Under the pieces are notes generated by a model. The model was not told where the DNA came from and made no database searches. It saw only the letters and a list, made by a program, of their open reading frames with translations. A stretch of DNA of 64,000 nucleotides from positions 176,688,019-176,752,018 of the forward strand of contig NC_030677.2 in assembly GCF_000004195.4 (NCBI RefSeq), read 5' to 3'. The translations under genes and the position numbers were made by a program. The DNA comes from Xenopus tropicalis. Its lineage: Eukaryota > Chordata > Amphibia > Anura > Pipidae. Numbering within the stretch: the stretch's first letter is position 1; each line of letters opens with the position of its first letter. Positions 24,257-35,300 of this stretch are shown one piece after another.

Positions 24257-25960
24257 AAGTTATTTGTTTAAGAATCACTGACACTGGCCTTACTAAACAC
24301 AATTGGTTTTTGCTTTAACTGGTGAATGTCTATTTTAGGAAATAAGGGCTGCACTGAAACCTGGATTTGGTTTGGTATCTGGGCAAATGAGCCTTTTTCA
24401 GCAGGCTTCAGATTCCACTGACTCTAAGCTGAATCCTTAAAATCAAGTGACTTTTTGTCACATGAACAAGGAGCGGTATTTTTTATTATTATTATTCCTT
24501 CCTTACCCTACTTTAAATATACAAATTAGAGTTTCAATTCAAATTGGGATTTGACTGAATCCTTTGTTCAAGATTTGGGTTTCAGCTGACTCCCAAAAAT
24601 AGGCAATGGAGATGTGCCAAAAATCATCCCGGCTGCCTCCCATTCACATGTAAAGGAAACACTTTTCAGCTGGAAAACACTCTCTGTAGCATCTCCGGGT
24701 TGAAAACTGTTCTCGTATAAGGAATGGGAGACAGCAGGGCTAGTTTTATCATCTCTTCCCTGATAAAAAGAGCCCCATGTGCCACAAATCAGCATCTGTA
24801 GCCACACATACAATCTTGCAAGCCTGATTTAGGCACCCAGGCGACAAGTTTAACATGTTGATATCATCATAGGGCCCCCACCAATCTGAATATTGGAGCC
24901 AGCTGAAATATCTCCCCAAGCCCCTATATGACTGGCCATCATTTGGGCCTCAAAAATGAGCTGCGATGCTGACTCTGGAGTGGCCAAATTGGCAGTAAAT
25001 ACGCAAATGGTTCAGTCCAGTTGTTTAGCCTTGAGGTCAAATGACCTTATAGTATAAGGGATATGTGTGGCCTTTGTACTTCCCGCTTGGCTAAAAAGAC
25101 ACACACATGCTCATTATGGGCACTAGCCATGTTTACTGGTTCACTGCATCAGAATAAAAATTTACAAAACAGTTGATTGATGGCCACACACAGGGCAGAA
25201 ATCCTGGACTCCCAGTGTAGCTTAAGTGGTCTGCATAAGTGCAAACTCGTGCACTGTCCCTTTATTACCCCTTCAAACATCAGGTAGATTGATGAAAGCT
25301 GTATCATACAGGAATATACTAATGTCTAAATCACAGGCCCCTGATACCTTAAGGCAGGAGTCCCCAACATTTCTTACTTGTGAGCCACAGTCAAATGTAA
25401 AAAGACTTGTAGAGCAACACAAGCACCATAAAAGTTCATGGAGGTGCCAATTAAGGGCTGTGATTGGCTATTAGGCAGCCTCTATACTCACTTACAGGAG
25501 GCTTTATTTGGTATGAAATACTGTTTTTACTTAACCAAAATTTGCCACTAAGTCAGGAATTCAAAAATAACTACCTGGTTTGGGGGCACTGGGAGCAACA
25601 TCCAAGAGGTTGATGAGCAACATGTTACCCCCGAGCCACTGGTTGGGGATCACTGCCTTAAGGAGATGGAGTAGGTTGATGTAAATTAGTCCACATCTCA
25701 TGGAAAGGGTCCTGTGAGTGAGCATGCCAACAGTGAGCTGCACGCCCAATGAAATTGCTGGATATTGTAGAAATGGCTCTAGAGAAATAGTGCCATGTAT
25801 AATACAGTACTAAATCTAAAGTATTCAGCTGGGGGGCTGGAAAACTATGTGTAAATGCTGGACATTGTTAGGGTTTCTTTATTTTGCTGAAATGTGTGAA
25901 TTGTGTTAAAGATAATTTTGGAATTAAATAAAAAATGAAATAAATGTAACATGGCTAGTC
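24257..25960 (+). other. erap1: ERAP1 3' UTR and polyadenylation signals
   Basis: Begins after the TAG at 24256. AATAAA hexamers at 25927-25932 and 25939-25944 are the likely poly(A) signals, giving a UTR of about 1.7 kb. It contains a GATTCGG-type repeat (about 24355-24575) and a hAT insertion (25355-25655). Earlier cleavage cannot be excluded. Confidence 0.6.
25355..25655. mobile_element. hAT-type MITE in the ERAP1 3' UTR (301 bp)
   Basis: Ends CAGGAGTCCCCAAC and GTTGGGGATCACTG, with an exact 8-bp target duplication ccttaagg at 25347-25354 and 25656-25663. No coding capacity. If the distal ERAP1 poly(A) site is used, the element is part of the mRNA. Confidence 0.85.
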
Positions 25961-26465
25961 GTTTGCTTTAGTGCAAGTCAGTAGCTACATGAGGAGAGAT
26001 ATCACACAGTGTCTGCTCTGCTCATGGCTACTCAGTAGGGCTAACTGGGCAACTTACTGCACATGTGCAGATACAAACTGGAAAATTAAATGACCATTGC
26101 ATCTATGCAAGGACCTATGTACATAACTTAGCCCTACTCATTGCATATAGTGAATTTTAGGTCACCCAAGCACAGGGATGGGACATCTTTATCTGACCCA
26201 CCATCTCTGATCCCAATATGGGGGGGGGGGGGGAGGAGTTGCCCTCAATACAGAAGTCACACAAACCTGGACAATGATATAAGGCAACAAAGTGGTTAAG
26301 AGCTGACTTGACACCAGTGACAGGAGCAGTAATTTGGGGTGTTTTGATCCTTGTTCTACCAATACAAACACAGTGGGCAAAACAGTAATGTCAGAAAAGC
26401 CGATTGGTACACTATTACAGTTCTGCCCAGATGAGGCCGAGAGAAGACAGGAGAGCCACTGACAT
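25961..26465. other. Convergent intergenic gap between ERAP1 and CAST
   Basis: About 0.5 kb between the ERAP1 poly(A) region and the most distal CAST poly(A) candidate. It contains a 14-base G run at about 26220-26233. No gene seen. Confidence 0.5.
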
Positions 26466-26472
26466 TAACATC

Positions 26473-29280
26473 TTTATTTTCCATAGTGTTCCACAGTTCC
26501 GCAGTCTATAGCAATAGAGCCCTTTGTATCGCTTGATGCTTCAAACAGTAGTGTCAACTAATTCCTTCTGTATTTTTATTGTTACATACAAGCCATGGGT
26601 GGGCAACATGTGGCCCCCAACACCGTTCAGCTGTCAGTGAGAGCATCCTAGAGGTTGCTGCTTTGAGTTAACCCTTCAAGTGCTGTATAATCTACAGAGC
26701 TTACATTCTGTTTTCCCCTACTGGAAATAAGTATGGTGCCAATCACAGCCAGCACTCCAAGGGTTAACTGTGTGGGTAACAACTGCAAGGTTTGCACTAG
26801 ATCTAGTAAAGTACAGATACCAATCAACAAGCAGAATGTGCTGGTTACCTGAAAGCCAACATTTGACTGGTTGCTTTGAGGAACTAGACCTGGTGCAAAC
26901 TATTATCTGACCCTCTATCTGTAGGAAGATGACAAACGGAAGCATTCGCCTGGGGAAGGAAGGCATATAGTACTGCGCGCCCAGCCAGGACGGTGCATGT
27001 GAGCCCCCAAATAGGCAGGATATGGACAATGAGGGCCATGTGAGCAATGGTAACAAACAGATTATTACAAGGCACTGTTCATGTAAACATTTCATATAGA
27101 GCCAAAGTACTGCCCCCACTCATTATATCTGTCATACTGGAATGCACCCCCTTCAGCCCTCCCAGCAGCAACCTGAGGCTAAAGGAAAGGCATTCTTGCT
27201 TTATCTTCAAAAGGAAAGTAAACCTTAAAATTTAACATTTAATGTACTTTGAAAATAAATGTAAGAATCTATGTATTTATATTTGCCCCTCAACTTATTT
27301 TCCAATTTAAATAACTGGTTGCTGGGGTCAGTGACTATCAAGCACACAGCAGAGTAACACTAAGGCTAGAATTTTGTATTTCTGACCATACTATTTAGTC
27401 CCTAGTATGTCATCCCAACCCCGCGCATGCTTCAGCCGCTGACTCCAGCAACAGCACAGAACTAAACTGGCAATAATAAAAATGGTAACATTCTACTGAG
27501 AATTCATTTTAAAGTCAATTTCCCCTTTAACACCTGCCATGTAACCTTTTTATCTGCAAAATATTAATACAAGGAAAAGTGTTCCTATTTTACACCAAAG
27601 TAGAATACAACACTGACACCCCAGAATATAGGAAGAATAAGGCAGTTCTAAGTTACCCTTGAAACTTAGAACTGCAGTATTTATACCAGAGGAAGACTGT
27701 GCAAAGGCTGCAGGCTTTATTCTGCCACAGAGAGGACTAATTCATAGTGATATACATCTTAGTACAAATATAAAAGCGTCCCCCTTTGAAGAAATAAAGA
27801 AAACCAAAAATAGAGTTTGATGAGTAAAAAGCACTTCCAAAAGTCTGTCAGGGTGCCAATCCAGGGTGGAGCCAGCACCCACCCCATCTACAGGCTGCGC
27901 CAGCTTTCTTCTTCCCAAGCAAGTCTTGCATAAGTGCAAAGAAAACTGTACATTAGCCTAGGAGAAAAAAGGAAAAGCAGAGGCTATTATCCCCACTGCT
28001 ACTATAGGCACCATCTCTCCCTACTATACCTGCTATCCCACAGCCACAGTCCCTTCCCAGAGGCTATTATCCCCACTGCTACTATAGGCACCATCTCTCC
28101 CTACTATACCTGCTATCCCACAGCCCCAGTCCCTTCCCAGAGGCTATTATCCCCCCACTGCTACTATAGGCACCATCTCTCCCTACTATACCTGCTATCC
28201 CACAGCCCCAGCCCCTTCCCAGAGGCTATTATCCCCACTGCTACTATAGGCACCATCTCTCCCTACTATACCTGCTATCCCACAGCCACAGTCCCTTCCC
28301 AGAGGCTATTATCCCCCCACTGCTACTATAGGCACCATCTCTCCCTACTATACCTGCTATCCCACAGCCCCAGCCCCTTCCCAGAGGCTATTATCCCCAC
28401 TGCTACTATAGGCACCATCTCTCCCTACTATACCTGCTATCCCACAGCCACAGTCCCTTCCCAGAGGCTATTATCCCCCCACTGCTACTATAGGCACCAT
28501 CTCTCCCTACTATACCTGCTATCCCACAGCCCCAGCCCCTTCCCAGAGGCTATTATCCCCACTGCTACTATAGGCACCATCTCTCCCTACTATACCTGCT
28601 ATCCCACAGCCACAGTCCCTTCCCAGAGGCTATTATCCCACTGCTACTATAGGCACCATCTCTCCCTACTATACCTGCTATCCCACAGCCACAGTCCCTT
28701 CCCAGAGGCTATTATCCCCCCACTGCTACTATAGGCACCATCTCTCCCTACTATACCTGCTATCCTACAGCCCCAGCCCCTTCCCAGAGGCTATTATCCC
28801 CACTGCTACTATAGGCACCATCTCTCCCTACTATACCTGCTATCCCACAGCCACAGTCCCTTCCCAGAGGCTATTATCCCCCCACTGCTACTATAGGCAC
28901 CATCTCTCCCTACTATACCTGCTATCCCACAGCCCCAGCCCCTTCCCAGAGGCTATTATCCCCACTGCTACTATAGGCACCATCTCTCCCTACTATACCT
29001 GCTATCCCACAGCCACAGTCCCTTCCCAGAGGCTATTATCCCCCCACTGCTACTATAGGCACCATCTCTCCCTACTATACCTGCTATCCCACAGCCACAG
29101 TCCCTTCCCAGAGGCTATTATCCCACTGCTACAGTAGAAACCATATTGATTTAATATACTTGCTATCCCACAATCCCTTTCTGGAGGCTGATTATTACTA
29201 CTGACATAATTGTTTTCATATAAATTGCCCTTCTTGCCTTCCCACGTAGAAAGCTTTGATTTTGTGTACTTACTATGGGT
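26473..29280 (-). other. cast: CAST 3' UTR and downstream, candidate poly(A) signals
   Basis: Downstream of the CAST stop at 29281-29283 on the minus strand there are poly(A) hexamers at 29150-29155 (ATTAAA), 27716-27721 (AATAAA) and 26473-26478 (AATAAA). Use of either distal site would place the whole 80-bp minisatellite (27981-29130) inside the mature mRNA. A TTAA-type MITE lies at about 27208-27530 and a hAT fragment (gtgggcaacatgtggccccc) at about 26595-26645. Confidence 0.5.
27981..29130. repeat. 80/82-bp minisatellite with dimeric higher-order pattern
   Basis: About 14 full units plus a partial last one. Each starts aggctattatcccc and ends cccttcccag. After the first three units, an 80-bp form (ccccactg … ccacagtccc) mostly alternates with an 82-bp form (ccccccactg … ccccagcccc), giving a 162-bp dimer. 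Since 162 is divisible by three, one + strand frame remains open for 266 codons; this is not a gene. The same unit forms a second array at 51850-52415. Confidence 0.95.
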
Positions 29281-29325
29281 CTAGCTTTTGCCAGCCTTTG
29301 GCACACTTGGTATCGCTGAGTTTGC
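29281..29325 (-). CDS. cast: CAST last coding exon with stop
   Basis: 14 codons, [14 protein letters not shown], then TAG at 29283-29281. The intron ends ...gtaaagcag, a NAGNAG tandem acceptor: using the upstream AG would start the exon at 29328 and add one Gln. The short tail ends in a basic residue and Ser, as CAST tails commonly do, but sequence support is weaker than for the other exons. Confidence 0.65.
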   Translation of the reverse strand, partial: ANSAIPSVPKAGKS

Positions 29326-32300
29326 CTGCTTTACAAACAAGAGAAATTAAAAATTAGATTTCTTTTTTAGCAATTTGTATTAAGGTCATATCAGAAATAA
29401 AGAAAATTTTAATAAATAAGGTGATCATGCTCCTTATTGGAGAGTCTTGTTAGTAATGGCTTTTCCTGCTAATATGAATAGCAAACACTTTAATTAAGGA
29501 GCTGCGAGTTCAGTCTCTGCCTTCTTCCTGTCAATATTCCTAATATTTTGCCCTCCGCCAGAGAACTGTTAAGTGCTCTGGCACACGGGGAGATTAGTCA
29601 CCCACGGCAAAACTCCCTGTTCGCGGGCGACTAATCTCCCCGAGTTGCCTACCCCTGCCATCCCACCGGCGAACATGTAAGTTGCCGGCGGGATGGCAGA
29701 CGCGGCGGCGCGATTTCGCGCAAATCGCTGAAAAAGACTCGCGGGTCTTTTTCGGCGATTTCCTGAAATCGACCCGCCGCGTCTGCCATCCCGCCGGCGA
29801 CTTACATGTTCGCTGGTGGGATGGCAGGGGTAGGCAACTCGGGGAGATTAGTCGCCCGTGAACAGGGAGTTTTGCCGCGGGCGACTAATCTCCCCGTGTG
29901 CCAGAGCCCTAAGGTTACGGTGCTAAATCAAACTTAATCTCCTAATGTTAAGGGGGGGGGCTTTAATGGCCCAGTAAGAGGCAAGGAGATAAGATAAACA
30001 GATGCAAATTAAGAAGGACCAAAGAAATTACACACAAGACGATACTGACCCTTACTGGATTTCTAAGTATGTATGTATGATTTTGTGTACTCACCTTTGC
30101 AGCATCAGGTGCCTTTCCTGAAGGCTGCGACACTGGAGCGCTAGCACATTGTTTCTCAGTCTTGTCCTACACAGACATTACAATACATCGTTACAGTGAC
30201 ACCTAGCAAGGTACAAGGACTCCCTGAATATCAAATATAAAAAGCAACTGTGATTCAGAAAAGTAAGGTGTAGTACAATACCGTTGAAGGCTGCTTTGGT
30301 TGTTCAGTAGATTTTGTGTCACATGATGCAAATCCGCTTGAAAGAGCATCGATCGCTGCATCGTCACTTAAAGGCTTCTGAAACAAGATGTCACATGGGT
30401 CCATCAGATCAGGATGAAGTCATTTTGCCCCTTTAACATGGAAATGCAGTATAAAACCAAGAGTGGCCTTAAGGCGAGTTACACTGCATTTCCTTGTCAA
30501 AGAGACAAAACAAGTTAATGTATGAACCCAGAATAATGCTATGCCAGATTATATTGCATCCAGAACTGGATTGTTCACACGTGGGTTGGGCATACTGCTG
30601 CCCTGTTGGGCAAAAGCAGCATGGGTAGGGGCTGCAAGTGGCCAATGGCTCTGCAAGGTCCCCTTATGGAACCCAATCTTTTGCCTGAGGGCTGATCTGA
30701 TGAGATAAATTTTGGCCTAAACCTGAGCAGCCAAAGTAGGAAAAAGGTTCCTTGTTTGGTGAGCTAAATAAGCACACTATTTCCAGCTACCTACCTAGTA
30801 TGGTAATAACAGAACATATAGGACTGATACCGTATATAAGTATCGGGATTCAATTACTACATAGATTATTAGAGCATATTATGTTATATATATGGCCTGT
30901 TTTCTTTTTATTATTTATGATGCTATATTACACACACACACACAGGCCGTGGCTTTGTGCTCCTCTTGCTCTGCCTGCGCCCCGGTACAGTAACACAGGG
31001 ATGTAAATGCAACTTATTGTTGCAGACAAATTTTTACCTTTGGTTTCTCCTCCGCTTTCGCTGGTGGTTTTGCAGGTTGTCCCTGAGAGAAGAAGCACAG
31101 GAAGCTGTTAGCACAGACACAAACCAAAGGGAAACATAATGGTGCAGCAGGGGGCATGGGTATAGTGGCAGCTGTGCAGCAGGGTAGAAGATCTTCTTAC
31201 ACTAGCCTTACCTTATCATCTTTACCATCCAGCAGCTTTCTGTATTCCGGTGGGATTGTATCATCTCTGTCCCCCAGTTTGTCTATATGCTCAGCTTTAG
31301 CTTTTTCCTGCACCAAATAAACAGCAGTTTAAAGCTGGCCACAGACACAAAAATATAATCATACGAAACAAAGTTTTGTACGAATTTCAGACCATGACAA
31401 TCAATCAGTCATTTAGTCGATCTGACAGGTTAGAATATTTTGGTAGGATAACATTAATCTGTGCACGTATTGTGTATCTGACAATGTCATTGGGGGACCT
31501 ACAGTGTATTTCTGGGGCATCACTTTCGTAGGAATTTCGTTCTACAGTTTCAGTCTGAATGTTAGTTTTAGATTGTTGCATTAAAATGTACAATTGATAC
31601 CCAAAAGTTTGTCTTAAAACAACTAAAATCTAAACGCGCAAGGCCAGCTTTATCCTACAATTTCAGTCTGAATATAGATAGTTATATTTAAACGTACGAC
31701 CAATATCCTAACGTTTGTCAGAAGAAGACAAGAATATAAATGTTTAAGTCCAGCTTTATTCTTTCAGTCATGGATGGAAGAGCCGAGGCTTCCCTTCAGT
31801 CAATCTCCTTGGTAACACTGGCCCAGCTTATATATAGCTTATATTTTTACAGTATTGAGAGGTTGCACCACTGCTGATAAACTAGAACTCCTACCAATAC
31901 CACAGAAAGTCTGCAGTTGTGAGTTGTAGTTCAGCAACTGCCAGATGGCTGTGGCTCTGCTGCATGCAATCTAATTTTGCTGCCTGAAGAACAAAGAGAA
32001 TAACTGACTGGCAACCATAGAAGAGCCCACGGTATCCTGCTGCAGCCAACAGTGCCAGAGAATACAGTCTATAGCCCTGTCATAAACTCGGCACAAAGCA
32101 CTGCATTTATTTATTTTGTTCTTCCGGTAATACATATACATTGCTTAAAGACAGGTGCCACACCCACTAACCAGTTACTCACCTTAACTACATCCACCAC
32201 CGGTTTGTTTTCATTAGGATCCACCTCTCTTTGTCCCAGGGAGCCAGAAAGTAAATCTAGTGCATCGTCGGGAATCTGTATATCCTGTAAACAGAAAGCG

Positions 32301-35300
32301 ACAGTTACACTTCCCAATCATATACCTATACTTATTTTTGCCTTAGACATCAGCCAATAAATATTCCTTGCATGTACCCAGTAAATATATATACTGAAAG
32401 CAGGCCCACCCCCCCACTCACTAAAGCAGCGTCCTGTGGAGCTCCAGACTTGACGGCGGAAGCTTTAGAACAAGATATAACATCTTCTGATCCAGAACCT
32501 TTTTTTTTCTGAAAATATTAAGAAAACATAAATATAAGAAGAAGACAATCCAGCAGGCAGCCTAAACTCCTACTGCAAAGCTTCCCAGAGACAGAAGGCT
32601 TTTGATAGAACTTTCCATCTTTCAGTTTTATTTTCCTACAGTATACACCGCCCTTTCCTAACTGGCATGCAATGAGAAATTTGTGCCCAGAAATCTGTTT
32701 GCCAGCTCCTAGCCTACTAGGCATTGCCACTATTTATGGCAGCAATCCAAACAAAATAGATTGCCTCAGGCTGCCTCCCATTGTCAGGATACTTTAAGCA
32801 CTGGATGTTAGTCCTACAACTGTGATGATCATCCAGATCATCCACTGTTTATGTGGGGATTCTGAGTAACACTGTACTTACACATGATAAAACCCTTTCA
32901 AAGCAGTGGCATCTCCTCAGCAGTTAGTTCTACACATAACTCATCTTAGAGGAGCACATTTTTGTGTTTTCTGTGGCATCATAAAGTTGCTGCCATTAAC
33001 TCCCATTAGCTTATGCTCACTGGAGCATGCGGAGAGATATTATTATTATTAAGTCCAAAACTTTAACAAATGTAATTTTCTTCCCGAAACCATATGTACA
33101 AGCTTGTGCTAATACAATAAATAAGTGTATACGGGACTTACCAAAGAGCCCTGCAGTGGGGCATCAGGAGTGGCAGGGGAAGTCACAAAGCCTTCAGTCA
33201 AAGCATCCAGCAGCTCGGCCTCACTCATTGGCTGCATGGCCATGGTGGAGTTGAAAGAAATGAGAGAATATACAGGTAAATAATCAGCAATGAGCACACC
33301 AAGCTAGAGTCGGGCAGGTACAGGCAGCAGAAATGGCAAACTGCATTAGACTCCACGTGAAACACTATCCTGTGGCCAGTGAAACATGAGAGACAAATGG
33401 GTGCTGCCTAGCAACATCCTATAACAACAGAGGGATTCCCTAGTGCATGTTCAGCCTTCAATATAAGCCTACACACAATAGAAAGATAGGCACTGAACTG
33501 AAACACAGATTATATAGTGTTAGAGATATCTACAATATCATTCTGGGCATTAAAGTGCCCCATGGACAAGCAGATTAAGTGTGAGGTTACCTTGAGAGCC
33601 TTATGATCTGGGGATGAATATACGCTGAATAGCCTTGTTAGTGGCTTTATTGCCTCTAAGCACTCAGTATACTCAAGGCCTTTGTAACATTGCATTAATA
33701 TTTAAAGACAGTAAGTTAATACTTTACTCTTAAGTGCTCAAATTAGCATGCTGGCTTGCTGTTTACAAAATGGGAAACAATGCTATGATCTTTCTGTTGG
33801 CCACATATAATATCCAGACACAGCCCTGCTTCCCCCAATGGTAATTTGCTCACCACTTGTATCTCATGCATATCAACTTAGATCCATCAATCATTAACCT
33901 GGATACACCACTATCACACAGCCTTGTTTCCCCTGTCTGACATATGGCAGATTTGCACTGTGTAGCACCAAAATCACCAGCGTCCAGTGTACTCACTATA
34001 CAATATACATTCAGTGAAACCTACCTTAGGGCTTTGTTCAAGTTTTGGCAGCAAGGGCTTTCCGTCTTTATCCTGTATGATAAACAGCAATGACCTTACA
34101 AAGGTAACACTGGGTAGTTCTAAAAGCTAACAATTACTACATCTATGAAATGTGATGCAATATCTCTCCTGGTTGGATTATTAGGGCATAGTCAACTTCA
34201 ACATAACCAATATATAGTAACTATGAAGGTCTTTGCACTCCCACCTTGTGAAGGAAGCAGGATAAGGACCATGAGTGGAGGTTCCGCTACTTCATTCACC
34301 CCAGAGCCCCTAAATACTAAATTTTAAGAAGCACATTGTTCACTTCAGTACAGGCAGGGAACTCATTATTTAAATATAAATAATTTATTTAAATATAAAT
34401 GATATCTTAAATTTTAATAGCTGGGTTGGCTGTTCGTCTGTAATAAGGCAAAGCTTTATGATAAAACTAACTCAGTACAGATCTATGTTGATTCTTTTTT
34501 AATGTTTAATCTGCGTAGGCATAGGCACGTGCCCCATATTATTTACAGCCACAGGCCAGAAGCGTTGCATGTAATAGATCCCACAAGTTTGTCTGAAGTG
34601 CTCCAATTTAACTAATGTTCTTACATCCTGTTCTTCTATAGCATGACTGCTTCTTGTGCATTTATAGGATTCAAAGGCTTATGGCTGTGTCTTAAAACAA
34701 GGATGTTGTTCCGTAAGAGATAAAACAAAATGGCACCATCCAGTACATAGAAACCTGATCTTTCAGGTGTTCTTAGTGTGGTTTTGCATTAAGAACCTGG
34801 ATTTTTTTTGGGATATAGTCAGTTTCCCTTTAAAAGCATGATTATGGCCCACACCCAAGGAGCTCTGTGAAGTTGTCGCTTTACTGTGTGATGAAGCAAG
34901 GATAGATCTGTAACATTAGTTTCATACATGAACTTAACGGAGGTACCTTCACTTCCTTTAGCCGGCGGTCAGGATGTATTGTTTTTTCATCTTCTCCAAG
35001 CTTTTCTTTCTTCTCTTTGCCTGTTCCCTCCTGCAAGAAGCAGCAATGGTGAAGTTTTACTGAAAAGTTTACACTGAACTTTGGCAGGATCTGACACAAA
35101 TGATGATACATTATCTGTACACTACTGTATAGTCCATTGTTGCTATAAAGGAGAAATATAATTAACTTTATATCTAATAATATCTAGTATATGCACCAGG
35201 ATCACTACAAGTATGGCTACAAGGCACAAACAATAGGTTTTACCCAAAACAAGTGTTAAATCAATTTGTACCAGCAATGTATGGTTCCAGGAAGGGCAAT

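Noticed and set aside
27934..28734. 266-codon + strand ORF with a repeated [20 protein letters not shown] protein
   Set aside because: It exists only because the minisatellite dimer is 162 bp, a multiple of three. It is antisense to the CAST 3' region and has no splice or composition support.
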